The notes: generated from the sequence alone by a model not told the origin. Shown: positions 1 through 8,814, numbered from the stretch's first letter. The stretch is 64,000 nt of DNA from SFTJ01 sp045613305 (GCA_045613305.1 JAZLAU010000001.1:1-64000), one strand, 5' to 3'. Numbers and translations are program-made.

Positions 1-1
1 A

Positions 2-184
2 AAAGCATATAACCACTTTAATGACCAAAACTATTTGGTGCGCAGTGCAATGACTACACAGGGCGTTGGCGTGGAATTTAAATTGGATTTTGAAAATCCG
101 TTTATCAAAAAACGCTTAGTTGAAACATTGTTGCAAAATGACAGTGTTGCGACAGATTCAAATAAAAAAGAAGCAGTAGAGTGA
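2..184 (+). CDS. C-terminal tail of an unidentified protein (partial)
   Basis: An open frame enters from the left edge and stops at TGA 182-184, giving 60 residues. The tail holds a short aromatic/hydrophobic stretch (GVGVEFKLDF) followed by a basic, then polar and acidic end, with no recognisable catalytic motif. A 'TGVG-x-x-x-x-x-DF' type ending is seen in Bacteroidota TamB/AsmA-like envelope proteins, so a TamB-like translocation/assembly protein is possible, but this is a weak guess from a short tail. The DUF4421 gene begins 40 bases downstream on the same strand, so the two may be cotranscribed. Confidence 0.5.
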   Translation, partial: KAYNHFNDQNYLVRSAMTTQGVGVEFKLDFENPFIKKRLVETLLQNDSVATDSNKKEAVE

Positions 185-224
185 TTGCGGAGTGAACGAT
201 ATAGTGGTGATGACTAAGTGAAAA

Positions 225-1511
225 ATGGAGCATTTTAAAAGATATATATTGTTGCTGATTCTGTTGGTGATTTCATCGACAACGCACTTTACACAACTTG
301 CAGTGGGCGCTTCGATAGATGATGTTTTGACGAGCGATTCGGTGAAGAATATTGTAGAAGATGTTTGTCAGTCGTCGTTATTGCCAACTGAAAATGTTGA
401 GGCGGAATTGCCGCGAGAATTAGTTGATGGTGAATCGCTTAATTCACTTTCTGAAGAGGAAAGCGACAGCATAAGTGAAGCAGTAATGCCGCGCAACGAT
501 AATTATTGGAAAGAACAACTGATGAAGGGCAAACTCGACCTTTATGACGAGTCGATAAAATATCCTTCGTTTTTGCAAATGTGTGTAAACCTATATCGTT
601 GGGGTGATAGGACATTTAATAGTTATGACCCTGAATATGTGGTAGGCACAGGATATAAGTGCAAATTGTTTGTCAAAAATGAAGAATGGCTCGATAGTTA
701 TGCTTTGCGATTTCCGCACAAGGTGAATATGGGCATGATGTCGAATGTGTCGTCGAATATTGGCGCATATGTGCAGTATATGGCTGTGAGTGTGGGATAT
801 ACGCGTGAAATAAATGCTTTGTTTGGCGCGAAAGTTAGTGGCCAGAATAAATTGGAATTTCAATTTACATGTTCGCTATTTTCGGCTGAAGTATATTACA
901 ATAAAAATACAGGAAGCACTAACATTCACCATTTTGGTAAATATAATGGCGGAAAGTGGTTCACTCAAGAGTTTAACGGATTGTCTTCGGAATCGTTAGG
1001 CGCAGATATTTACTATTTCTTCAATAACAAAAAATATTCGCAAGGAGCGGCCTACAACTTTTCGAAATATCAAAAGAAGAGTGCAGGGTCGTTGATAGCG
1101 GGGTTGAAAATTTCGCATCAAAACATAGGACTCGATTTTTCGGAGTTGAGCACCGATATGAAAACTTATTTGCCCAATTCTATAGAGCAATATAGATTTA
1201 AGTATAACGACTATTGTTTCTTGTTGGGTTATGGTTATAATTGGGTTTTCAAGAAAAATTGGTTGTTTAACGTGTCGCTGCTGCCTTCGGTTGGATTTAA
1301 GCATTGTTTGGAGGATAATGTTGACGGGTTGGGCAACTTGTTTTCGCTCAATTTAAAAGGAAAACTTGGGTTAGTGTATAATCATAAGAGATTCTTCTAT
1401 GGTTTGGGCTTTCGTATGGACGGGCATTGGTATCGCAGCTGTCACCATGGATTCTTTAACTCAGTGGAAAGTTTGACTTTGACTGCGGGATTTAGATTTG
1501 ATATATTTTAA
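225..1511 (+). CDS. DUF4421 family outer-membrane beta-barrel protein
   Basis: A 428-residue protein with an N-terminal signal peptide (hydrophobic segment at about residues 7-28). An acidic, low-complexity stretch follows to about residue 90. From about residue 130 there are many alternating amphipathic strands rich in aromatic residues, ending in FRFDIF; a terminal Phe is typical of outer-membrane barrels. The 'YDPEYVVGTGYKCKL' region and the repeated short strands resemble DUF4421, a Bacteroidota family of unknown function. It probably sits in the outer membrane. The gene lies 21 bases ahead of tsaD. No clear -33/-7 promoter is visible just upstream, so it may be read from the preceding gene. 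No substrate can be inferred. Confidence 0.75.
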   Translation: MEHFKRYILLLILLVISSTTHFTQLAVGASIDDVLTSDSVKNIVEDVCQSSLLPTENVEAELPRELVDGESLNSLSEEESDSISEAVMPRNDNYWKEQLMKGKLDLYDESIKYPSFLQMCVNLYRWGDRTFNSYDPEYVVGTGYKCKLFVKNEEWLDSYALRFPHKVNMGMMSNVSSNIGAYVQYMAVSVGYTREINALFGAKVSGQNKLEFQFTCSLFSAEVYYNKNTGSTNIHHFGKYNGGKWFTQEFNGLSSESLGADIYYFFNNKKYSQGAAYNFSKYQKKSAGSLIAGLKISHQNIGLDFSELSTDMKTYLPNSIEQYRFKYNDYCFLLGYGYNWVFKKNWLFNVSLLPSVGFKHCLEDNVDGLGNLFSLNLKGKLGLVYNHKRFFYGLGFRMDGHWYRSCHHGFFNSVESLTLTAGFRFDIF

Positions 1512-1532
1512 AAAAGAATAAACAACAAATAT

Positions 1533-2549
1533 ATGAGCGTAATAATATTAGGGATTGAATCATCGTGCGACGACACATCGGCAGCCATCATAAAAGATGG
1601 TGTGTTATTGTCGAATGTAATAGCAAGCCAAAAGGTGCATGAGCAATATGGAGGAGTAGTTCCAGAGTTGGCGTCGCGAGCGCATCAGCAAAATATTGTT
1701 CCTGTGGTTTCGGAGGCAATACGCCAGGCAGGAATTACAAAAGAAGACCTTAGCGCAATAGCATTTACACGCGGACCGGGCTTGATGGGGTCGTTGTTGG
1801 TAGGCACATCGTTTGCTAAAGGTCTTGCTCTTTCGCTGGGTATTCCGTTGCTCGACGTGAATCACCTGCACGGACATGTGCTTGCGCATTTTGTGAAGGA
1901 GGATGAGCAAACTGAAGTTCCTGAATTCCCATATTTGTGCCTACTGATATCAGGTGGCAATTCGCAGATAATAAAAGTTGATTCGCCCTACGATATGCAG
2001 GTGCTTGGCCAAACTATAGATGACGCGGCAGGCGAAGCCTTCGATAAGTGCGCTAAGGTGATGGGTTTGCCGTATCCGGGAGGCCCAATAATCGACCGCT
2101 TGGCTGCAGAGGGCGATGCCGAGCGCTTTAAGTTTAGCAAGCCTCACATTCCAGGTTTAGACTATAGTTTCAGTGGTTTAAAGACCTCCTTTTTATATAC
2201 ACTGAGAGACGCCAAGGCTCAAAACGAGAATTTCATTGATGAGAATATGGCCGATTTGGCGGCGTCGCTTCAGAAAACTATCATCGACATTTTGATGGAT
2301 AAGTTTGGAAAGGCGATAAAGCAGACACAAATAAAAACAGTGGCCATAGGTGGCGGTGTTTCGGCAAATTCAGGTGTTAGAAATGCTGTTCAGGTATATT
2401 GCGAGCGTAGAGGCATTAAGGCATTCATACCAAAGCGTTCGTTCACAACCGATAATGCTGCAATGATAGCAATAGCAGGTTATTTTAAATATCTCAACAA
2501 GGAGTTCTGCGACATTACGTTGCCACCATATGCCAGAGTTACTGTGTAA
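1533..2549 (+). CDS. tsaD: tRNA N6-adenosine threonylcarbamoyltransferase TsaD
   Basis: TsaD transfers the threonylcarbamoyl group from threonylcarbamoyl-AMP to A37 of tRNAs that read ANN codons, working with TsaB and TsaE in the cytoplasm. The 338-residue length is normal. It opens with the ASKHA-fold signature GIESSCDDTSAAI (residues 7-19). It carries the metal-binding pair H111 and H115 in HLHGH, the nucleotide-binding LISGGNSQ, and the C-terminal SFTTDNAAMIA with the third metal ligand Asp. The start ATG precedes the conserved N-terminus directly. The gene is followed by cinA after 21 bases, so the two are probably cotranscribed. Confidence 0.97.
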   Translation: MSVIILGIESSCDDTSAAIIKDGVLLSNVIASQKVHEQYGGVVPELASRAHQQNIVPVVSEAIRQAGITKEDLSAIAFTRGPGLMGSLLVGTSFAKGLALSLGIPLLDVNHLHGHVLAHFVKEDEQTEVPEFPYLCLLISGGNSQIIKVDSPYDMQVLGQTIDDAAGEAFDKCAKVMGLPYPGGPIIDRLAAEGDAERFKFSKPHIPGLDYSFSGLKTSFLYTLRDAKAQNENFIDENMADLAASLQKTIIDILMDKFGKAIKQTQIKTVAIGGGVSANSGVRNAVQVYCERRGIKAFIPKRSFTTDNAAMIAIAGYFKYLNKEFCDITLPPYARVTV

Positions 2550-2570
2550 AGAAGAAAAATATTTAGGCAA

Positions 2571-3815
2571 ATGAATTTTTCGGTTATAGTAATAGGCGAT
2601 GAATTGTTGATAGGCCAGGTCACCGATACCAATTCTGGGTGGATGGCCCGCCATTTGCGTCCATATGGATGGAAACCCAAGAGCGTGAAGGTGATAGGCG
2701 ATGATGCTGAAGAAATCACGAAAGCCATCGATGAAGCTTTTGCTCAAACTGATGTCGTGCTAATGACTGGGGGAATAGGTCCAACAAAAGACGATATTAC
2801 TAAATCCACCTTATGCAAATATTTCGGAGGCGAAATGGTGCTTGATGAAGACACATTATATAATGTGGAAAAAGTGCTGTCGGCAAGAGGTTTGAGCATG
2901 AATGAACTTAATCAAGGTCAAGCCGTGGTGCCAACGTGCTGTAAGGTTATACAAAATGAGGTGGGAACAGCACCCATTATGTGGTTTGAGAAAAACGGAA
3001 AAGTTTTGGTGTCGATGCCCGGAGTGCCGTTTGAAACCGAAACTATGATGGAGCGTTCGGTGATACCGCAGTTGGTTGCCCGATTTATGAGTGATGTGGT
3101 AGTAGAATATCGCACCTTTGTTGTGATAGACTATTCAGAGAGCGTTTTGGCTATCACTTTGCAAGAGTTTGAAAAAGAATTGCCCGACTTTGTTAAACTT
3201 GCATATTTGCCCAAACCGGGTGTAATAAGATTGCGATTGTCGGCAGTTCATCGCGATGGCGAACTTGTGAAGTCTACATTAGACATGCTCGATGAGAAAT
3301 TGAGTGCTGTGCTTGGGCAAAGCATCATATCGAAGGAAGATAAGACACCGACCGAAATATTAGGCGACATGCTAAAAAGCAGAGGCCTGACTGTTTCATC
3401 GGCTGAAAGTTGCACTGGAGGAAACATTGCGCATTCAATTACAGAGATAGCCGGTAGTTCATCCTATTTTAAGGGTTCGGTGGTTGCCTATTGTAATGAA
3501 GTAAAGCATAATGTTTTAGGAGTATCGCAAAGTGTGCTCGATGCTGAAGGTGCAGTTAGTGAGTCGACGGTAGTTGCGATGAGCAATGGTGTGAGTCGTG
3601 TTATGGGCACTGATTGCGCAATGTCGACCACCGGCATAGCAGGGCCAGGCGGGGCGGAACCCGGAAAGCCTGTAGGAACGGTATGGATGTCGGTGAAATG
3701 TGGCGATGTGGTGGTTGCGGAGTGTAAGCTATTCCCAGGCTCGCGCCAAAGAGTAATCGATAGAGCTACCACACATGTGATTCTTATGCTTATTAAGTTG
3801 CTTAGAAACAAATAA
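2571..3815 (+). CDS. cinA: CinA family protein (nicotinamide-nucleotide amidase)
   Basis: A 414-residue two-domain protein. The N-terminal part (about 1-165) is the MoCF/COG1058 domain, with GDELLIGQVTDTNS and TGGIGPTKDD, related to ADP-ribose pyrophosphatase activity in other CinA proteins. The C-terminal part (about 255-410) is the PncC NMN deamidase domain with SAESCTGG near residue 277 and TTGIAGPGG. In characterised relatives it converts nicotinamide mononucleotide to nicotinic acid mononucleotide and cleans up pyridine nucleotides. The old competence/damage name does not imply competence here. It sits between tsaD and a membrane acyltransferase with short gaps. Confidence 0.93.
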   Translation: MNFSVIVIGDELLIGQVTDTNSGWMARHLRPYGWKPKSVKVIGDDAEEITKAIDEAFAQTDVVLMTGGIGPTKDDITKSTLCKYFGGEMVLDEDTLYNVEKVLSARGLSMNELNQGQAVVPTCCKVIQNEVGTAPIMWFEKNGKVLVSMPGVPFETETMMERSVIPQLVARFMSDVVVEYRTFVVIDYSESVLAITLQEFEKELPDFVKLAYLPKPGVIRLRLSAVHRDGELVKSTLDMLDEKLSAVLGQSIISKEDKTPTEILGDMLKSRGLTVSSAESCTGGNIAHSITEIAGSSSYFKGSVVAYCNEVKHNVLGVSQSVLDAEGAVSESTVVAMSNGVSRVMGTDCAMSTTGIAGPGGAEPGKPVGTVWMSVKCGDVVVAECKLFPGSRQRVIDRATTHVILMLIKLLRNK

Positions 3816-3824
3816 TAAACGATT

Positions 3825-4892
3825 ATGACAACCTACACCAAAATTTCATCAATAAATAATAGGTATGACTTTCTCGATTTGTTGAGAGGAGTTCTTATCC
3901 TGTTTATTGTGTGGGAGCATTGTTATGAAATAGGCAATGGTTTGGTGGAACGCATGTTTTGTGCAGTGTCGATGCCAGGCTTTGTATTTATATCGGCGTT
4001 ATGCTACAAGGATGCGCCGATTAAGCAGTTTGCGTTGCGTGTCATTAACCGTTTGGTAATGCCTATTCTGCTATTTGAGGCATTGTTTTATGCGGCATAT
4101 TTGTTACTGACTCCCGACCTGACGTTTGAACGCTTAAAAGGTGATGTGTATATATTGTTGTTTTATGGTTATTTGAAAAACTATGCCATGTGGTATGTTA
4201 GGAGTTTGGCCATAATGATGGTGGTAAATTATACGCTCGATAGGTTGCGCTTAAATAAGGTGGGCGAATTTATTGCAATGGCGATGCTGTTTGCAGTAGG
4301 CGTAGAGGCATGGTATACTATAGGCTTTGTGCAGTCGTATTGCCCGGGCAACGAATATGCTGTGGCTTATCTTGAATGCTCAATGCCTTTCACATTAATG
4401 ATGCTGCCGCTTTTTAGATGTTTCGTTAAGGCAAAAGATTTTTTCTTGCGAGATTATTCTATGAAGGTTTTGCTGGTAATTGCCGTAGTTTCGACAGTGA
4501 TATGGTTAATTACTTTGCCTTCGGAATTTATATGGTTTCATAGGTCGAGATTCAGATGCAACGTGTTTCAATATTATGTCACAGTATGCTCGGCGTTTGT
4601 TGCCTGCATAAGCGTTGCCAAGATGATTAAAACGTTGCCTATAGTGAATTATATAGGCAAGAGCACCATGGTGGTGCTTGGCTTGCACTTGATATATATA
4701 TTTGTGATGTGTGCCTTGACAGACATAACCAGATGGGGATGTTTTTATGCGATATTGCCATTATTGCCGATAATGGTGTGGGCTTCGGTGAAGTGGATGC
4801 CGATGTTAACGGGCAAGTTTGACTATTTGGTGGTTGAAAATGGAAAAATTATGCCTTGGTTCATGATAAAAAAGGAAAATAGGCCACAATAG
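3825..4892 (+). CDS. Acyltransferase-3-like integral membrane protein
   Basis: A 355-residue multi-pass membrane protein with about ten hydrophobic helices. The first begins with YDFLDLLRGVLILFIVWEH, the typical opening of acyltransferase-3 (OatA/OpgC/NolL-like) and related DUF1624 proteins, where an Arg and a His near the membrane face are used. Such enzymes O-acylate sugars or envelope glycans. The acceptor cannot be told from the sequence. It starts 9 bases after cinA and is the last gene before the strong promoter of the ribosomal operon. A membrane protein of the broader heparan-glucosaminide-acetyltransferase-like group is an alternative. Confidence 0.65.
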   Translation: MTTYTKISSINNRYDFLDLLRGVLILFIVWEHCYEIGNGLVERMFCAVSMPGFVFISALCYKDAPIKQFALRVINRLVMPILLFEALFYAAYLLLTPDLTFERLKGDVYILLFYGYLKNYAMWYVRSLAIMMVVNYTLDRLRLNKVGEFIAMAMLFAVGVEAWYTIGFVQSYCPGNEYAVAYLECSMPFTLMMLPLFRCFVKAKDFFLRDYSMKVLLVIAVVSTVIWLITLPSEFIWFHRSRFRCNVFQYYVTVCSAFVACISVAKMIKTLPIVNYIGKSTMVVLGLHLIYIFVMCALTDITRWGCFYAILPLLPIMVWASVKWMPMLTGKFDYLVVENGKIMPWFMIKKENRPQ

Positions 4893-4916
4893 GGCCAAAA
4901 AATGTTGATATATAGG

Positions 4917-4947
4917 TTGTTTAAGTGAAAAATAATTTATAACTTTG
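4917..4947 (+). promoter_or_regulatory. Promoter of the rpmB operon
   Basis: A Bacteroidota-type promoter: TTG at 4917-4919, 20 bases, then the -7 box TAACTTTG at 4940-4947. Expected transcription start is near 4954, about 270 bases before rpmB, leaving a long untranslated leader. Confidence 0.8.
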
Positions 4948-4953
4948 CACCAC

Positions 4954-5226
4954 ATTTCAGTACAGCAGTACAACGACTACATTCCTTTAGTCATGTTCTG
5001 TGACTCTAATCGTTGAAACTTCGTTGCAAGACAATGATGCTTAAGTTCTTGCAAAAAGCGTAGGACGGTATTGTAACAGGCAATAGAAATTGCCTATGAA
5101 TATTGCGCTACTGCGAAGAAAGTAGCAGTTATGTAAACTTTCCAAAGCGGAAGGTTAAAGTAATTGATACTTGCACTCTGTACGAATGTAAATAATTAGC
5201 TAACATAAAAATTTAGAAAATAAGCC
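4954..5226 (+). ncRNA. Structured leader RNA of the rpmB-rpmG operon
   Basis: This 273-base leader separates the promoter from rpmB and folds on paper into a chain of perfect or near-perfect stems. They are: CAACGA 4971-4976 with TCGTTG 5010-5015, enclosing AGTCA 4989-4993 with TGACT 5001-5005; TTGCAAGA 5024-5031 with TCTTGCAA 5047-5054; AGGCAAT 5078-5084 with ATTGCCT 5089-5095 (AGAA loop); GCTACT 5107-5112 with AGTAGC 5121-5126; and AACTTTCC 5136-5143 with GGAAGGTT 5149-5156 (one G-U). There is no tRNA-like layout and no poly-U after the last stem. An autoregulatory ribosomal-protein leader or an independent small RNA are both possible. Confidence 0.6.
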
Positions 5227-5484
5227 ATGTCAAAAGTTTGTCAAATTACAGGCAAGAAGGCGATTACAGGTAACAATGTATCGCACTCAAAAAGAAGAAC
5301 TAAGCGCAAGTTCAATGTGAATGTGTTCAACAGAAAATTCTTCTGGGTTGAACAACAACAATGGATTAGCTTGACAGTATCAACATCAGGTCTACGTCTA
5401 ATCAACAAGATTGGTTTGGACGCTGCACTAAAGAAGGCTGCTCAAGAAGGTAACTTAACATGTATTAAAACCCTAGAAAAGTAA
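5227..5484 (+). CDS. rpmB: 50S ribosomal protein L28
   Basis: An 85-residue protein starting MSKVCQITGKKAITGNNVSHS, the standard L28 N-terminus, with the basic KRRTKRKFNVN block and the C-terminal GLRLINKIGLDAALKKA. It is a structural protein of the large ribosomal subunit. It is the first gene of an operon with rpmG (4 bases downstream) and a DUF4295 gene, a typical Bacteroidota arrangement, and lies behind a long structured leader. Confidence 0.98.
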   Translation: MSKVCQITGKKAITGNNVSHSKRRTKRKFNVNVFNRKFFWVEQQQWISLTVSTSGLRLINKIGLDAALKKAAQEGNLTCIKTLEK

Positions 5485-5488
5485 GAAG

Positions 5489-5677
5489 ATGGCAAAGAAA
5501 GCAAAAGGTAATAGAGTTCAAGTTATCCTTGAATGCACAGAACAAAAGACTAGCGGCGTACCTGGAATGTCACGTTACATTACTACAAAGAACCGCAAGA
5601 ATACAACAGAACGTTTGGAGTTGAAGAAATACAACCCATATCTAAAGAAAGTAACAGTACATAAAGAAATTAAATAA
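5489..5677 (+). CDS. rpmG: 50S ribosomal protein L33
   Basis: A 62-residue basic protein with the L33 pattern RVQVILECTEQ near the N-terminus, SRYITTKNRKNTTERLELKKYNP in the middle and a C-terminal KKVTVHKEIK. It has a single Cys rather than two CxxC pairs, so it is the zinc-free (C-minus) form. It lies between rpmB and the DUF4295 gene with very short gaps. Confidence 0.97.
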   Translation: MAKKAKGNRVQVILECTEQKTSGVPGMSRYITTKNRKNTTERLELKKYNPYLKKVTVHKEIK

Positions 5678-5687
5678 TAGTTAAGTC

Positions 5688-5840
5688 ATGGCAAAGAAAA
5701 CCGTAGCATCTCTTCAAAAGGGTGAAGGACGTACCTATAGCAAAGTGATCAAGATGGTAAAGTCGCCAAAGACTGGCGCTTATACATTTAAGGAAGAAAT
5801 GGTTCACAACGACCAAGTTCAAGAATACCTTAAGAAGTAA
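5688..5840 (+). CDS. DUF4295 small basic protein
   Basis: A 50-residue lysine-rich protein beginning MAKKTVASLQKGEGRTYSKV and ending VQEYLKK. This short protein is regularly found directly after L28 and L33 in Bacteroidota and is annotated DUF4295. Its position and strong basic charge suggest a ribosome-associated role, but no function is established from sequence. It starts 10 bases after rpmG and is the last gene before the operon terminator. Confidence 0.9.
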   Translation: MAKKTVASLQKGEGRTYSKVIKMVKSPKTGAYTFKEEMVHNDQVQEYLKK

Positions 5841-5870
5841 TTTTGTAATATAGTTACAACAGAATATAGA

Positions 5871-5910
5871 AAGAATCCCGTCGCTTATGTGACGGGATTC
5901 TTTTGTTTTT
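5871..5910 (+). terminator. Intrinsic terminator of the rpmB operon
   Basis: A perfect 12-bp stem, AAGAATCCCGTC 5871-5882 with GACGGGATTCTT 5891-5902, an 8-base loop and a TTGTTTTT tail. Confidence 0.92.
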
Positions 5911-6092
5911 ATAAATGTGTTTAGGAAGTGAAATGAAGCCATTGCTGTTTCTTATGTTGCGAAGGTGGTTTGGGTAAGGAGAGAATGTGTGCTGTTGTGC
6001 ATATGTTGATGTAAATGGAGAATTTTAATAATCGGCTCAAGATGATAAGCAGTGTGAGGGCTGGAGATGTGAAACTGCTTTCGATGTGACGG

Positions 6093-6124
6093 TTTGCAAG
6101 TGACGCTAATTTTTAATACCTTTG
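6093..6124 (+). promoter_or_regulatory. Promoter of the sulfatase gene
   Basis: TTTG at 6093-6096, 20 bases, then TACCTTTG at 6117-6124, a near-ideal Bacteroidota promoter. The rest of the gene-free stretch 5911-6182 shows no other element I can support. Confidence 0.75.
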
Positions 6125-6182
6125 AAGAAGTGAGTAAAAAATTTTGTAACCATTTGAAAGTAGCCATTAAAACCAAAAAGAT

Positions 6183-7724
6183 ATGAAAAAAATAATGTTT
6201 AGTGTGCCTGCAATGATTGCTTTGATGACGTCGTGTTCGAGCGGCAATAAAGAGCACTTGGCAGAGAAACCAAACGTGATAGTTATATTGGCCGATGATT
6301 TGGGATATGGAGATGTGAGTGCATATGGTGCAAAAACTGTAAGCACTCCAAATCTTGATAGCATTGCGCACGGTGGAGTGTGTTTCACTAATGGTTACTC
6401 CACCTCAGCCACCTCAACACCGAGCCGCTATGGCCTCATGACGGGCATGTATCCGTGGAAAAACGACGATGCGAAAATTTTGCCGGGCGATGCACCGCTG
6501 ATTATAAGCGAAAGTTCAAGCACTTTGCCTAAAATGATGAAGCAGGCTGGTTATGTTACAGGTGCTATAGGCAAATGGCACTTGGGGATGGGTGTTGGAA
6601 CAGTTGATTGGAATGATACTATAAAGCCAGGTCCGAATGAGATTGGTTTCGACTATTCGTGTGTGATAGCGGCAACAGTTGACCGTGTGCCTACGGTTTA
6701 CATCGAAAATGGTAATGTAGTGGGGCTTGAAAAGGATGACCCGATATCGGTGGATTATCATAATAAATTTGCTGGAGAGCCAAATGCTATCGATAACCCG
6801 GAACTCATAAGAATGCAATGGCATCATGGTCACAATCAGGCTGTGATTAATGGCATCCCGCGAATTGGCTATATGAAAGGCGGTGAGAAAGCGAGATGGA
6901 TAGATGAGGATATGGCCGATTATTTTGTTGATAAGGTGAAAGCATTCCTCAACGACAATAAAGATAAACCATTTTTCTTGTATTACGGTTTGCATCAGCC
7001 GCATGTGCCTCGCACTCCTCACCAACGTTTTGTGGGTGCAACAGATATGGGACCCAGAGGTGATGTGATAGCCGAACTTGACTGGTGTGTGGGAGAGTTG
7101 ATGTCGGAATTAAAGAAACTTGGTTTGCTTGAAAATACGCTGATAATTTTTTCAAGTGATAATGGCCCGGTACTAAACGATGGCTATAAAGATGATGCCG
7201 AAGAGCGAGTAGGTGAGCACGATATGTGTGGCGGTTTGCGCGGAGGCAAGTATAGCCTTTATGAAGGAGGAACGCATGTGCCATTTTTTACATATTGGAA
7301 AGGGCACATAAAACCTGCTGTAAGTGATGCCATGATTTGCCAAATCGATATTATGAACTCATTGGCACAATTAGTGGGTGTGCCAGTTGATGACTCGCTC
7401 GACAGTAAGTGTATGCTTGGCACAATTATGGGAAATGATGCCGAAGGTCGCGAAGAACTTGTGCTTGAAGCGCAGGGTAAATTGTGCTTTAGGATGGGTA
7501 AATGGGCAATGATACCGCCATATTCGGGCCCTGAACGTAATGAAACCGGAAACGAATTGGGTAATCTTAAGGCATTTGCTTTGTATGATATCGAATCAGA
7601 CCCTTCGCAAACTAAAGATTTAGCGGCTGAAAATCAGCAGCAACTGGAGGTGATGAAAAAACGCTTTTTTGAGTTGACGAAAGGTTATTATAAATCGCAA
7701 GTGGCTGAAGTGCCATTGCAATAA
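6183..7724 (+). CDS. Serine-type sulfatase lipoprotein
   Basis: A 513-residue secreted sulfatase of the alkaline-phosphatase superfamily. The signal peptide ends in the lipobox LMTS-C17, so it is probably membrane-anchored. The metal-binding ADDLGYGD follows at residues 37-44. The sulfatase signature STPSRYGLMTG puts the residue to be converted to formylglycine at Ser78, so it is a serine-type enzyme that needs the radical SAM maturase anSME; none is seen in the window. GKWHLGMG and SSDNGP are further family motifs. The partner GH43 lipoprotein starts 15 bases downstream, so the pair probably removes sulfate and sugar from one host or plant glycan. The exact substrate cannot be read. Confidence 0.92.
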   Translation: MKKIMFSVPAMIALMTSCSSGNKEHLAEKPNVIVILADDLGYGDVSAYGAKTVSTPNLDSIAHGGVCFTNGYSTSATSTPSRYGLMTGMYPWKNDDAKILPGDAPLIISESSSTLPKMMKQAGYVTGAIGKWHLGMGVGTVDWNDTIKPGPNEIGFDYSCVIAATVDRVPTVYIENGNVVGLEKDDPISVDYHNKFAGEPNAIDNPELIRMQWHHGHNQAVINGIPRIGYMKGGEKARWIDEDMADYFVDKVKAFLNDNKDKPFFLYYGLHQPHVPRTPHQRFVGATDMGPRGDVIAELDWCVGELMSELKKLGLLENTLIIFSSDNGPVLNDGYKDDAEERVGEHDMCGGLRGGKYSLYEGGTHVPFFTYWKGHIKPAVSDAMICQIDIMNSLAQLVGVPVDDSLDSKCMLGTIMGNDAEGREELVLEAQGKLCFRMGKWAMIPPYSGPERNETGNELGNLKAFALYDIESDPSQTKDLAAENQQQLEVMKKRFFELTKGYYKSQVAEVPLQ

Positions 7725-7739
7725 ATAAATGTGATTATT

Positions 7740-8702
7740 ATGAATAAATTTGTATTATTGGCTTTTGTTGGAGCATTGGTTAGTTGCAGTTCCACAAAAA
7801 ATTTAACGCAGTTGGAGATTGCCGATCCTACTATTAACTATTGTGACGGGAAATATTATCTGTATGGCACAGGGTCGAATGTTGGGATTAGGGTATATGA
7901 ATCGAAAGACCTAAAGACGTGGACGATACCGGCTGATAGTTATAAGGGCCATGTGATGATGAGGGGCATGCAGGCGTTTGGCACAAAAGGCTTTTGGGCG
8001 CCTCAAATGATGCATCACGATGGCAGTTATTATTTGCTATATGTGGCTAATGAGGAAATCGCTATTGCGAAAAGCGACAGCCCATATGGCTTGTTTAAGC
8101 AAGATAAAGTGGAATGTTTGAAAGCGCCAACAAAGCAAATCGACCCTTTCTTGTTTGTTGACGAAGACGGCAAGGAATATTTGTATCATGTGCGATTGAA
8201 AGATGGCAATAACATATGCGTGGCAACAATGAACGATGACATGGCTACCATGGGCAACGATATTGTGCCATGCATAACAGCCACTGAGCCGTGGGAAAAC
8301 ACTAATTCTTATCCGTCAGTTCCGATTATTGAGGGTCCAACAGTGCTAAAGCATAAAGGTTTTTATTACTTGTTTTATTCGGCAAATCACTTTATGAGTC
8401 AAGATTATGCTGTGGGCTATGCTGTTTCGAAATCTCCATTGGGCCCATGGGAAAAGCCTGAAGGTAACCCAATATTGAGCAGTAGATTGCTGCCTGAATA
8501 TAAGGGGACAGGACACGGCGATTTGTTCCAGGATAAGAAGGGTGGTTGGAAATATGTGTTCCATACGCATTACAGCAAAACTCAAGTGCATCCGCGCCGC
8601 ACAATGGTGGTCGACATAGAGTTTTATCGTGATGAAAATGGTGGCGCCGATAAGGTGAGAATAAAAGTCGAAACAGCGCGAGCACTCTATCTGAAAAAAT
8701 AA
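7740..8702 (+). CDS. Family 43 glycoside hydrolase lipoprotein
   Basis: A 320-residue five-bladed propeller hydrolase. I use the ATG at 7740 because MNKFVLLAFVGALVSC is a good lipoprotein signal; an in-frame GTG lies three codons upstream. The three acidic residues expected in GH43 are visible: Asp in IADPTI, Asp in QIDPFLF and Glu in IIEGPTVL. GH43 enzymes are arabinofuranosidases, xylosidases, arabinanases or galactosidases, and the subfamily is not clear. It follows the sulfatase closely and shares its promoter. No SusC/SusD pair or regulator is beside the two genes, which is unusual for a Bacteroidales polysaccharide locus. Confidence 0.85.
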   Translation: MNKFVLLAFVGALVSCSSTKNLTQLEIADPTINYCDGKYYLYGTGSNVGIRVYESKDLKTWTIPADSYKGHVMMRGMQAFGTKGFWAPQMMHHDGSYYLLYVANEEIAIAKSDSPYGLFKQDKVECLKAPTKQIDPFLFVDEDGKEYLYHVRLKDGNNICVATMNDDMATMGNDIVPCITATEPWENTNSYPSVPIIEGPTVLKHKGFYYLFYSANHFMSQDYAVGYAVSKSPLGPWEKPEGNPILSSRLLPEYKGTGHGDLFQDKKGGWKYVFHTHYSKTQVHPRRTMVVDIEFYRDENGGADKVRIKVETARALYLKK

Positions 8703-8814
8703 ATAATGGCTAAAGTGGTTTTTATTAATGTTGTTTTTAGAAGGAGAAGCAATGCTGCTTGAAGGCCTTGACAAATAACATAAAACAGAAAGAGTTATTG
8801 TAGAATGATAAAAT

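Noticed and set aside
996..1304. Long minus-strand frame opposite the DUF4421 gene, and many similar frames opposite other genes
   Set aside because: They lie within strongly supported genes, lack family motifs and have composition expected of antisense shadows.
4993..5125. Three tiny reading frames inside the rpmB leader (for example a 9-codon frame at 5096-5125)
   Set aside because: They are 7-9 codons long, have no biased amino acid content and fit chance. The stems explain the region better.
5871..5902. Similarity between the rpmB terminator stem and the pheA attenuator terminator (both contain TCCCGTC/GGGATT)
   Set aside because: Only the stem core is shared, and short GC-rich terminator stems often coincide. 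I see no evidence of a dispersed repeat.
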